Assembly: GCA_900315435.1 (NCBI GenBank)
Contig: OMYY01000023.1
Coordinates: 1-45,114 of the forward strand
Length of the DNA: 45,114 nt
Source: an uncultured Spirochaetaceae bacterium
GTDB lineage: Bacteria; Spirochaetota; Spirochaetia; Sphaerochaetales; Sphaerochaetaceae
Direction of reading: 5' to 3'
Numbering within the stretch: position 1 is the stretch's first letter; the number at the start of each line of letters is the position of its first letter. Of this stretch, positions 8,436 through 15,826 are shown one piece after another. Under the pieces are notes generated by a model. The model worked only from the letters and a program-made list of their open reading frames with translations, was not told where the DNA came from and searched no databases. Made by a program: the position numbers and the translations under genes.

Positions 8436-9602
8436 TCAGACGAAATCTGTATCAAACTGGACAACAGTGTGGTATCGCTTGTCCAGGCTTGCGGCGTAGT
8501 CGGCAATCTGTTTCTCTAGTCCTTTCATGTCCTTGTAGCCGTTTGGGGGGAGCAGGCAGTCGAAGACCAGGTTGATCGCGTTCTTGCCGGGGACCATGCG
8601 GAAGTCATGGAGGGAAAGGCGGTTGTCGACCGACTTCAGGAATTCCTGCATCTGCTCCTTGACCCTGTTGGTGGTCGGGTCGTTGGTGACGGTGGGATCC
8701 ATGTGGATGCAGATCATCAGATGCATCGATTTGCCGATTTCCCGCTCCGCCTTGTCGATCACCTCGTGGATGGCGACGATGTTGCTGTCGACCGAGACCT
8801 CGGCATGGACGGTAACGATGACACGTCCGGGGCCGTAGTCGTGGACGATCAGGTCGTGCACGCCGTGGATTTCCGGGTAGGAAAGCAGTCTCTCCTCCAA
8901 CTGCCTGACCAGTTCCTTGTCCGGCTCCTTGCCGAGGAGAATGTCAATGGTGTCGTGGCAGACCTCGATGCCGGTCTTCAGGACCAACAGGGCGACGATG
9001 ATGCTCATCCAGCTGTCGATGCTCCACCCTTTGAGCATCTGCAGGACGATGCTGATGAAAATGGCGATTGTTCCGAAAATGTCGCTGATGCTGTCCTTCG
9101 CCTCCGCCTCAAGCGGTTCGGAATGGATGCGCCTCGCCAGTGTCTTGTAGAAGTGGTAGAGCCATCCTTTCAGCGCGATGGAAAGGGAGAGGATCGCGAC
9201 GATGACGGTGCTGGCAGCCAGTTCGGTAGGGTGGAGGACTCCTTTGATGCCATCTTCCAGAAGGTGGTAGCCGGCAAGGATGATGATGCCGCCAATCACC
9301 AGGGAACCGATGTACTCCATGCGGCCATGGCCGAAGGGGTGTTCCTCGTCGACCGGCTTGGCGGCCATGTGGGTGGTGATCAGGCTGACGATGGCGCCCG
9401 ATGCGTCGCCTAGGTTGTTGACGCCGTCAGCGACGATGGCGAGGGAGCCGCTAATTACGCCTGCGACGATCTTGGTGACAGAGAGCAGGCAGTTGACCAC
9501 TATCCCTGTCAGCGATCCAAGCCGTCCATAGGCGGCACGTACCGCAGGATTCTCCGTCTCCTTTGAGTTCTTCACCATGTGGCGGACCAGCCAGTTCGTC
9601 AT
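8436..9602 (-). CDS. Cation diffusion facilitator family metal transporter
   Basis: A 388-residue inner-membrane exporter of divalent metal ions in exchange for protons. The N-terminal 215 residues hold six predicted membrane segments. SLAIVADGVNNLGDASG (TM2) and EAKDSISDIFG (TM5) carry the paired metal-site positions, with HPFGHGRMEY between TM2 and TM3. Residues 216-300 fit the cytoplasmic metal-sensing domain (HGVHDLIVHDYGPGRVIVTVH), and about 85 further residues extend it beyond the usual 300. The TM2 site has Asp and Asn where zinc carriers often have His, so manganese or iron is possible. The ATG follows AGGGGGTG. A terminator for mscL lies only 15 bp upstream, which leaves no room for a separate promoter. 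Confidence 0.9.
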   Translation of the reverse strand: MTNWLVRHMVKNSKETENPAVRAAYGRLGSLTGIVVNCLLSVTKIVAGVISGSLAIVADGVNNLGDASGAIVSLITTHMAAKPVDEEHPFGHGRMEYIGSLVIGGIIILAGYHLLEDGIKGVLHPTELAASTVIVAILSLSIALKGWLYHFYKTLARRIHSEPLEAEAKDSISDIFGTIAIFISIVLQMLKGWSIDSWMSIIVALLVLKTGIEVCHDTIDILLGKEPDKELVRQLEERLLSYPEIHGVHDLIVHDYGPGRVIVTVHAEVSVDSNIVAIHEVIDKAEREIGKSMHLMICIHMDPTVTNDPTTNRVKEQMQEFLKSVDNRLSLHDFRMVPGKNAINLVFDCLLPPNGYKDMKGLEKQIADYAASLDKRYHTVVQFDTDFV

Positions 9603-9616
9603 ACCTTACACCCCCT

Positions 9617-9648
9617 GATAAGAAAACATCCTGCCGTGGGGCAGGATG
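9617..9648 (-). terminator. mscL terminator, directly before the CDF gene
   Basis: A perfect 9-bp stem (CATCCTGCC with GGCAGGATG), loop CCAC, and tail TTTTCTTAT on the minus strand. The tail ends 15 bp before the CDF start codon and adjoins its ribosome binding site. Confidence 0.85.
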
Positions 9649-9671
9649 GTCGAGTCGAGACGCAGTATCCG

Positions 9672-10112
9672 TCAGTTCTGCTTTTTCAGCAAGTCACGGA
9701 TTTCGGTCAGCAGCACCACATCCGGAGCGGGGGCTGGAGCAGGAGCAGGAGCCGCGGCGGCCTCTTTCTTCTTGTTCTCCTCGGCGAGCGCACGGACCCT
9801 GTTGACCCAGCGGACGATGCAGTAGATCACGATGGCGATCAGGATGAAGTTGATGATCGCCTGGATGAAGTTTCCGTAGGTGATGGCGACCTCGGCCATG
9901 TCACCCTCCGCCGGTTTGATGACAAGCTTCAGGTCCGCGAAATTGATCTTGCCAAGGAACAGGCTGAGCACCGGGGTCAGAATGTCCTTGACCATGGAAT
10001 TGACAATGGCGGTAAAAGCAGCGCCCATGATGACGCCGACTGCCATATCCATAACGTTGCCTTTGGTGATGAACTGCTTGAATTCCCCAAAGAAACCTTT
10101 CTTCTCAGCCAT
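9672..10112 (-). CDS. mscL: Large-conductance mechanosensitive channel
   Basis: A 146-residue MscL, the pentameric inner-membrane pore that opens under osmotic down-shock. FGEFKQFITKGNVMDMAVGVIMGAAFTAIVNS is the N-terminal amphipathic helix and TM1; FIQAIINFILIAIVIYCIV is TM2. The cytoplasmic linker is an Ala-Pro run (AAAAPAPAPAPAP), and the C-terminal helix LLTEIRDLLKKQ ends the protein. The ATG at 10112 is chosen over one 14 codons upstream because GGGAGA precedes it and MAEKKGFFGEF is the normal start. It has its own promoter and a strong terminator. Confidence 0.96.
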   Translation of the reverse strand: MAEKKGFFGEFKQFITKGNVMDMAVGVIMGAAFTAIVNSMVKDILTPVLSLFLGKINFADLKLVIKPAEGDMAEVAITYGNFIQAIINFILIAIVIYCIVRWVNRVRALAEENKKKEAAAAPAPAPAPAPDVVLLTEIRDLLKKQN

Positions 10113-10154
10113 ATGAGTTCTCCCTATGCGACCCCGTTTTCCGGGGACCTGCAC

Positions 10155-10183
10155 AATGTACCACTCGCCGGAAACTTTGTGAA
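10155..10183 (-). promoter_or_regulatory. mscL promoter
   Basis: TTCACA (5 of 6), a 17-nt spacer and TACATT (4 of 6) on the minus strand, about 42 nt before the start codon. The leader contains a small CCCCG/CGGGG hairpin. Confidence 0.55.
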
Positions 10184-10279
10184 CTACCGGGTATTTTGCC
10201 TCGGGAGGGAACAGAAAGGGGGGGCTCTTGCACCTGTGGGGAAACTGGTATTTTTTTGTCTTTCCTGTTTGCTAACTTG

Positions 10280-10321
10280 TTGATATCTCGTTCTCATGCA
10301 GATAATTAATCCGAGTATCAA
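10280..10321. repeat. Inverted repeat upstream of livJ, candidate operator
   Basis: TTGATATCTCG and CGAGTATCAA form arms of about 10 bp (one extra base in the left arm) separated by 21 bp and centred near 10300, some 30 bp upstream of the livJ -35 box. The position suits an activator or a looping repressor of amino-acid uptake. Confidence 0.4.
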
Positions 10322-10351
10322 AAGAATTTTGTAAAAAATGCCGAATGTATA

Positions 10352-10380
10352 TTGAATAAATATTCCCATTTGTGTATAAA
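10352..10380 (+). promoter_or_regulatory. livJ operon promoter
   Basis: TTGAAT, a 17-nt spacer and TATAAA. The leader is about 31 nt and carries TGGAGG seven bases before the livJ ATG. Confidence 0.7.
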
Positions 10381-10417
10381 CTATTTCCAATCATTTGAAC
10401 TATATGGAGGTTCCAGA

Positions 10418-11641
10418 ATGAGAAAGCACACTTTTGCGATGGCAGCAGGTGCCGCATTGCTCTTGGCATGTGGGTCCCTGTTTGCGAACGGAAGCGCTGA
10501 ACCTGCCCCTTCGGCATCGTCCAGTGCGTCATCCTCGAAGAGACCTAGCGTCAAGATTGGATTCATTGGCCCCCTTACCGGCGACAACTCCAGTTACGGT
10601 ATTCTTCAGCTGCAGGCTGACCAGCTTGCTCTTGAGGAGTACAATGCTGATCCCAACCACAAGCTCGACATTACGCTTGTCGTAGAGGATTCCGAGGGTT
10701 CCCAGGAGAAGGCTCTTGCTTCCATTCAGAAACTGGACACCTCCGATAAGATCGCGGTCCTGCAGGGACCGGTGTTCACCGGTCCGGCCTTTACCGTCGG
10801 TGATTACTGCGAGGACGTGAAGCTGCCGATGATGTCCGGTTCTGCTTCCCACAAGGACATCACCAAGGACAAGACCTATGTTTTCCGCACCACCGTCAGC
10901 GATGGTCTGCAGGGCGAGGTTGCCGGCAAGTATTTCTACGAGGTGCTTGGTTACAAGAAGCTCGGCATCCTGTATGCCATGAACGACTACTCTGTCGGTC
11001 TGCGGGACGGCATGAAGGCCGCCTTCCAGGCTGATGGCGGAAAGGTCACCGCTGAGGAGACCTGCCAGGTCGGCGACAAGGACTTCAGGACCCAGCTGAC
11101 CAGACTCAGAGACGCCGATGTCGAGGCGATCTACATCCCGAACTACACTGTCGAGATTGCCCAGATTCTGGTCCAGGCCAAGGAACTTGGCATCACCAAG
11201 CCGTTCCTTTCCGGCGACGGTTTCTCCAACCCGCAGGTCCACGATCTGTCCAACAACAATACGCACGGAGTTGTCTACATTGCTTCTCCTGAGAGCAAGG
11301 ACAGCCCGCTGAAGACCCAGTTCGAGGAAGCGTACACCAAGAAGTACAACATCGCCCCGGATGCTTTCGCCCACAACTCCTACGACGCGACCAACATCAT
11401 CATCGCGGCATTGGAGAGAGCGTATGAGAAGGAAGGCAAGTTCAACCGCACGACCGTCCGCAACGAGATTGCGGCCACCAAGGATTTCCAGGGTGTCAAC
11501 GGCACCATGAACTTCCAGCCGAACGGTGACCTTGTCGCCTATGAGGGTGTCTACAAGGTCGAGGGTAACGACCGCGCTTCCGAGACCTATCAGGGTACCT
11601 ATGGCGTTGATGCCAGCGGGAAGCTAGTAAAGATCGAATAA
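10418..11641 (+). CDS. livJ: Branched-chain amino-acid ABC transporter, substrate-binding protein
   Basis: A 407-residue periplasmic binding protein of the LivJ type (type I fold). The N-terminal signal runs MRKHTFAMAAGAALLLACG, then SLFANGSAE. LLAC could be a lipobox with Cys18, but cleavage at FA-NG by signal peptidase I, common in spirochaete binding proteins, is equally plausible. The mature protein starts VKIGFIGPLTGDNSSYG, the characteristic first strand and ligand loop, with GSASHKDITK and YAMNDYSVGLRDGM further on. TGGAGG at 10405-10410 fixes the ATG at 10418. It heads livJHMGF, and an intrinsic terminator separates it from livH. The ligand is probably Leu, Ile or Val, though relatives bind other amides. 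Confidence 0.93.
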   Translation: MRKHTFAMAAGAALLLACGSLFANGSAEPAPSASSSASSSKRPSVKIGFIGPLTGDNSSYGILQLQADQLALEEYNADPNHKLDITLVVEDSEGSQEKALASIQKLDTSDKIAVLQGPVFTGPAFTVGDYCEDVKLPMMSGSASHKDITKDKTYVFRTTVSDGLQGEVAGKYFYEVLGYKKLGILYAMNDYSVGLRDGMKAAFQADGGKVTAEETCQVGDKDFRTQLTRLRDADVEAIYIPNYTVEIAQILVQAKELGITKPFLSGDGFSNPQVHDLSNNNTHGVVYIASPESKDSPLKTQFEEAYTKKYNIAPDAFAHNSYDATNIIIAALERAYEKEGKFNRTTVRNEIAATKDFQGVNGTMNFQPNGDLVAYEGVYKVEGNDRASETYQGTYGVDASGKLVKIE

Positions 11642-11666
11642 GGCTGGCTGCCTTGTGCGATTCCAG

Positions 11667-11702
11667 GGAGCCGGTGTGATGCTACACACTGGCTCCTTTT
11701 CC
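11667..11702 (+). terminator. Terminator between livJ and livH
   Basis: A 12-bp stem (GGAGCCGGTGTG with CACACTGGCTCC, one G-T pair), loop ATGCTA, and TTTTCC. No strong promoter follows before livH, so it probably works partially and keeps the binding protein more abundant than the permease. Confidence 0.85.
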
Positions 11703-11762
11703 ATATTATACTGTCAGCAGGAATTTGCTTTTTCTAGACTTGTTTGAAAGGAGCGTACGACG

Positions 11763-12680
11763 TTGTCATTCGCTGAGTTTTTCCAACACTTTATCAATGG
11801 TGTGACGTTGGGGGGGACCTACGCGCTGATAGCCCTCGGCTACACCATGGTGTACGGCATTCTTGGATTCATCAATTTCGCTCACGGCGACATCCTGATG
11901 GTCGGTGCCTACATCGGGCTTTTCACCTTCAATGCATTGCGTGGAAGCCAGGATTTCGGGCTTTGGCCAACCGTTGCATTCTTCATCGCGATGGTGGTGA
12001 GCATGGTGTTCTGCGCTTGTCTGGGCATGCTGACCGAGCGTATCGCCTACAAGCCCCTGCGCAAGGCTACCCGTCTTGCCCCCTTGCTTTCGGCAATCGG
12101 CGTCTCGTTCATCCTGTCAAACACTGCCGCATGGCTGTGGGGCACCCAGAGCCGCCGCTTCCCGAAGCCATTCGAGGACCAGGCAATCAGCTTCGGCGGG
12201 GTCAGCGTCACCCCACACCAGATTCTGATTCTGGTTGTCACCGTAATCATGATGGTGGCCATGCAGCTGTACGTGACCAAGACCCGCATGGGCAAGGCCA
12301 TGCGCGCCACCAGCCTTGACCAGGATACTGCAAGGCTGATGGGCATCAACAGCGACCATGTCATCTCACTGACCTTCGCCATCGGCTCCGCCTTGGCTGC
12401 CTGTGGCGGTATCCTGATTGCCTTGGACTTCACCTGTTACCCGACCATGGGTACGATGACGGGTACCAAAGCCTTTGTCGCGGCCGTTATCGGCGGCATC
12501 GGCAACATTCCTGGCGCAATGCTTGGCGGTGTGATTCTCGGTCTCTTGGAGACCTTCGGCGTCGCCATCCTGGGCATTCCCACTGGCATGCGCGACACAA
12601 TCGCCTTCGTCGCCCTGATCATCATCCTTCTGGTCAAGCCGGAAGGCATCCTCGGAAAGGCCGAGAAGGAGAAGGTGTGA
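11763..12680 (+). CDS. livH: Branched-chain amino-acid ABC transporter, permease LivH
   Basis: A 305-residue inner-membrane permease with about eight hydrophobic segments. Family blocks are GVTLGGTYALIALGYTMVYG near the N-terminus, FAHGDILMVGAY, and GMLTERIAYKPLR. The start is a TTG at 11763: it is the first in-frame codon that gives the standard FFQHFINGVTLGG beginning, and AAAGGAG lies 9 nt upstream. The next in-frame ATG (MVYGIL) would remove TM1. LivM follows one base after the stop. It forms the transmembrane channel with LivM. Confidence 0.94.
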   Translation: MSFAEFFQHFINGVTLGGTYALIALGYTMVYGILGFINFAHGDILMVGAYIGLFTFNALRGSQDFGLWPTVAFFIAMVVSMVFCACLGMLTERIAYKPLRKATRLAPLLSAIGVSFILSNTAAWLWGTQSRRFPKPFEDQAISFGGVSVTPHQILILVVTVIMMVAMQLYVTKTRMGKAMRATSLDQDTARLMGINSDHVISLTFAIGSALAACGGILIALDFTCYPTMGTMTGTKAFVAAVIGGIGNIPGAMLGGVILGLLETFGVAILGIPTGMRDTIAFVALIIILLVKPEGILGKAEKEKV

Positions 12681-12681
12681 G

Positions 12682-13590
12682 ATGTTCAATTTCATCATTT
12701 TGATTTTCATCTATACCGCCATTTATTCGCTGCTTGCCATGGGCCAGAATGTCATCACCGGATATACGGGCATGCTGAGCCTCTGCCAGGCGGGATTCTT
12801 TGCCATCGGCAGTTATGCGACCGCCTTGCTGTCCGTCAAATGCGGCTGGAACTTCTGGGCGACGCTTCCGGTCTCGATTGGGCTTTCCGCCCTGTTCGGA
12901 CTGCTCATCGGTCTGCCCACCCTGAGGCTGAAGGGCGACTATCTCTGCATCGCCACCCTCGGTTTCGGCGAGATCGTGCGCAACATCCTGATCAACTGGA
13001 TGAGCCTGACCAACGGCCCCAACGGTGTGCAGCGTATCCCCATGGTCAAGATTTTCGGCTTCGCCATCAATCCTCGTTCCCGAAACTGGCAGTACCTGAT
13101 TTTCTGCGTCATCTGGGTGTTGGTCTGCTATCTGCTTTTTGAGCGCTTGGCGAGAAGCCGCATGGGAAGGGCCATGGAGGCCATCCGCGAGGACGAGATC
13201 GCCGCTGCGTCCAATGGCATCAACGTGACCAAGTACAAGGTCGCGGCCTTCATGCTTGGCGCTGGTGTCGCCGGCCTTGCCGGTTCCCTGCAGGCCGAGC
13301 TGATTCTCAGCGTCATGCCTTCGACCTATACCTTCATGCTCAGCGTCATGGTGCTCTGCATGGTCGTTCTCGGTGGTATGGGCAACTTCAAGGCGGTCAT
13401 TTTCGGCGCCTTCATCATCGAGGTCATCGACTACCTGCCGAAGATGCTGGGATTGACCAGCGTGCTTCCGCCGCAGTTCAAGCAGATCCTGTTCGGCCTG
13501 ATCCTGGTTGTCATGATGATTTGCCGGCCGCAGGGCATTCTTGGACGTCAGAACAATGCCTTTAAGAGGCCGAGGGAGGCTGCCAAATGA
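12682..13590 (+). CDS. livM: Branched-chain amino-acid ABC transporter, permease LivM
   Basis: A 302-residue permease, partner of LivH. Seen: LLAMGQNVITGYTGMLSLCQAGFFAIGSYATALL, the LivM signature near residues 18-50; GLPTLRLKGDYLCIATLGFGEIVRNILIN; and the EAA-like loop GRAMEAIREDEIAAASNGINVTKYK. It lacks the long N-terminal extension of E. coli LivM. The ATG overlaps the end of the livH ribosome region by one base spacing, and AGGAGAAGG precedes it. The stop overlaps livG by ATGA. Confidence 0.94.
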   Translation: MFNFIILIFIYTAIYSLLAMGQNVITGYTGMLSLCQAGFFAIGSYATALLSVKCGWNFWATLPVSIGLSALFGLLIGLPTLRLKGDYLCIATLGFGEIVRNILINWMSLTNGPNGVQRIPMVKIFGFAINPRSRNWQYLIFCVIWVLVCYLLFERLARSRMGRAMEAIREDEIAAASNGINVTKYKVAAFMLGAGVAGLAGSLQAELILSVMPSTYTFMLSVMVLCMVVLGGMGNFKAVIFGAFIIEVIDYLPKMLGLTSVLPPQFKQILFGLILVVMMICRPQGILGRQNNAFKRPREAAK

Positions 13591-14381
13591 ATTTGCTGTA
13601 TACGGAGGGGTTGACCCGAGAATTTGGCGGCATCATCGCCGTCAGCAATGTGGATTTCGAGGTTGAGGAGGGCCTGATCACCGGCCTGATCGGCCCGAAT
13701 GGCGCCGGCAAGACCACCTGCTTCAACAACATGACCGGGCTGGACACGCCTACCAAGGGCAAGGTCTTCTTCAAGGTCAATGGCGAGGACAAGGATATCA
13801 CCGGATGGCCGGCCTACAAGATCTGCCGTCTGGGTATCGCCCGTACCTTCCAGAACATCCGCTTGTTCAAGGAGCTGACGGTTGGTGAGAACATCATGGT
13901 CGGATGCCATTTCAAGACGGGAAAGAGCCCGTTCTCTGGACGGTTCACCAATGCCATCAGGAGCTATGTGCGGATGAAGGACGAGACCGAGGAACTGTAC
14001 GAGCGCACCCGCAAGTGGATGGAATTCTTCAACCTGGCCCAGTTCGAGTACGAGACTGCCAAGAACCTGCCCTATGGCCAGCAGCGCGAGCTGGAGATTG
14101 CCCGTGCCATGGCGAGCGACCCGAAACTGCTCTTTTTGGACGAGCCTGCTGCGGGCATGAACCCGAATGAGACCGAAGACCTGATGAAGACCATCCTTCG
14201 CATCCGCGACCTGGGTGTGACAGTCGTCTTGATCGAGCACGACATGCGGCTGGTCATGCAGATCTGTGACAACATCACCGTTCTGAACTATGGACAGAAG
14301 ATCGCATGCGGTACTCCGAACGACATCAAGCACGATCCCCAGGTCATCGAGGCCTATCTGGGCAAGGAGGACGAGGAATGA
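13587..14381 (+). CDS. livG: Branched-chain amino-acid ABC transporter, ATPase LivG
   Basis: A 264-residue ABC ATPase that energises uptake with LivF. Walker A is GPNGAGKTT at about residues 36-44, the signature is LPYGQQRELEIARA, and Walker B is KLLFLDEPAAGMNP, followed by the switch histidine in VVLIEHDM. GIARTFQNIRLFKELTV is the LivG-type Q-loop block. It shares ATGA overlaps with both livM and livF, so translation is coupled. Confidence 0.95.
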   Translation: MNLLYTEGLTREFGGIIAVSNVDFEVEEGLITGLIGPNGAGKTTCFNNMTGLDTPTKGKVFFKVNGEDKDITGWPAYKICRLGIARTFQNIRLFKELTVGENIMVGCHFKTGKSPFSGRFTNAIRSYVRMKDETEELYERTRKWMEFFNLAQFEYETAKNLPYGQQRELEIARAMASDPKLLFLDEPAAGMNPNETEDLMKTILRIRDLGVTVVLIEHDMRLVMQICDNITVLNYGQKIACGTPNDIKHDPQVIEAYLGKEDEE

Positions 14382-15118
14382 GCGATTTGCTTACCATCAA
14401 CGATATTGGTGTCAGCTATGGCAACATCAAGGCGCTGCAGCACGTGAGCATGCACGTGGCCGAAGGCGACATCGTCTGCCTGATTGGCGCAAACGGCGCC
14501 GGCAAGTCGACGCTTCTCAAATCCATTGTCGGCCAGGAACCGCTGGTCAGCGGTTCGATTTCCTATAAGGGTGAGCCGATCGCCGATAGCGAGTGGCCCC
14601 ACCACAAGCGCATCACCACCGACAAAATCGCCGCCAAAGGCATCTCCCTTGTTCCGGAAGGGCGCCGTGTCTTCTCCGGCATGACGGTCGAGGAGAACCT
14701 CGACATGGGAGCCTTCTTGGTGGATGACGAGCGGGTAATCCAGAAACGCAAGGAGGAAATGTATGATTTCTTCCCGATTCTCGGGGCGCGCCGCAAGCAG
14801 AAGACCCGCAGTCTTTCCGGTGGCGAGCAGCAGATGATGGCAATCAGCCGCGCGCTGATGTCCGATCCGAAGCTGCTTCTCTTGGACGAGCCTGGTCTCG
14901 GTCTTGCCCCGCTGGTCGTGCGCGATATCTTTGACAAGATCAAGCTGATCAACGAGGAACGCAAGGTCACGGTTTTCGTCGTCGAGCAGAATGCCCGTAT
15001 GGCGCTGAAGTATTCGACGAACGGATACGTGATGGAGAACGGGAAAATCGTGCTTGCCGACAAGAGCTCGGAGCTTTTGGCCAATGAGCGGGTCAAAAGC
15101 GCCTATCTTGGCGGGTGA
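14378..15118 (+). CDS. livF: Branched-chain amino-acid ABC transporter, ATPase LivF
   Basis: A 246-residue ABC ATPase, second nucleotide-binding subunit. Walker A is GANGAGKST, the signature is SLSGGEQQMMAISRA, and Walker B is LLLLDEPGLGLAP. VPEGRRVFSGMTVEENL is the LivF-type block after the Q loop. The ATG at 14378 overlaps the livG stop (ATGA) and follows GAGGACGAGGA; the longer open frame starting at 14306 lies inside livG and is not needed. It closes the transporter set. Confidence 0.95.
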   Translation: MSDLLTINDIGVSYGNIKALQHVSMHVAEGDIVCLIGANGAGKSTLLKSIVGQEPLVSGSISYKGEPIADSEWPHHKRITTDKIAAKGISLVPEGRRVFSGMTVEENLDMGAFLVDDERVIQKRKEEMYDFFPILGARRKQKTRSLSGGEQQMMAISRALMSDPKLLLLDEPGLGLAPLVVRDIFDKIKLINEERKVTVFVVEQNARMALKYSTNGYVMENGKIVLADKSSELLANERVKSAYLGG

Positions 15119-15179
15119 TGGAAAAATGAGTGGTCGAACCGCGCAATTTCGTTATACATTTGACTAAGGGAGCATCGGA

Positions 15180-15824
15180 ATGATTATCGAAAGAAGAATG
15201 ACCCGCAACCCGGTAACTGCTACGCCGGAGATGTCGATTGCAGAGGCTTCTGCATTGATGAAGAAGGAGAAGGTCCATCGCCTTCCCGTTCTGAACAAGG
15301 AACGCAAGCTGGTAGGCATCATCAGCGAGAAAGATATCCTGTACGCGACTCCGTCTCCTGCCTCGAGCCTCTCGATCCACGAGATGGCCTATCTGTTGTC
15401 CAAGCTGACCGTCAAGCAGCTGATGAGCAAGGACGTCGTCACCATCACCAAGGACACTACCGTCGAGGAGGCCGCGAGGCTGATGGTGGACCAGGATCTT
15501 TCCTGCCTGCCGGTCCTCGAGGACGGCAGACTGATCGGCATCGTCAGCAAGAGCGACATGTTCAAGATCCTGCTCGAGCTGTTTGGCGCACGCCATTTCG
15601 GCGTCCGTGTCTCCTTCCTGGTGCAGGACAAGATCGGCACGATTGCGAGCATCGCCACGGCCTTCGCCAAAGAGGGCATCGATATCATCACGTTCGGCAC
15701 CTTCATGGGCAACGACCCTTCGACTTCGATTTTGACGATCAAGGTGCAGGGTGCCTCCGTCCAGAAGGTCATCGACATCCTCAAGCCGCTGGTGAGTGAG
15801 ATCTTGGATGTGAGGGAAGTCTGA
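15180..15824 (+). CDS. CBS-domain pair with C-terminal ACT domain, AcuB-like
   Basis: A 214-residue cytoplasmic sensor. Residues 1-55 and 76-130 are CBS domains (MTRNPVTATPEMSIAEASALM with HRLPVLNKERKLVGIIS; MSKDVVTITKDTTVEEAARLM with SCLPVLEDGRLIGIVSKSD), a pair that usually binds adenine nucleotides. Residues 141-210 form an ACT domain (VSFLVQDKIGTIASIATAFAKEGIDIITF), which usually binds amino acids. AAGGGAG precedes the ATG. It begins 61 nt after livF on the same strand with no terminator between, so it may be cotranscribed and could link amino-acid level to energy state. That link is an inference. Confidence 0.88.
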   Translation: MIIERRMTRNPVTATPEMSIAEASALMKKEKVHRLPVLNKERKLVGIISEKDILYATPSPASSLSIHEMAYLLSKLTVKQLMSKDVVTITKDTTVEEAARLMVDQDLSCLPVLEDGRLIGIVSKSDMFKILLELFGARHFGVRVSFLVQDKIGTIASIATAFAKEGIDIITFGTFMGNDPSTSILTIKVQGASVQKVIDILKPLVSEILDVREV

Positions 15825-15826
15825 GG

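Larger units (their letters stand above)
10113..10417. other. Intergenic region between mscL and livJ
   Basis: A 305-bp divergent region whose right half is clearly AT-richer than the rest of the window. It holds the mscL promoter, an inverted repeat and the livJ promoter, annotated separately. I see no small gene and no riboswitch consensus. Confidence 0.8.
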
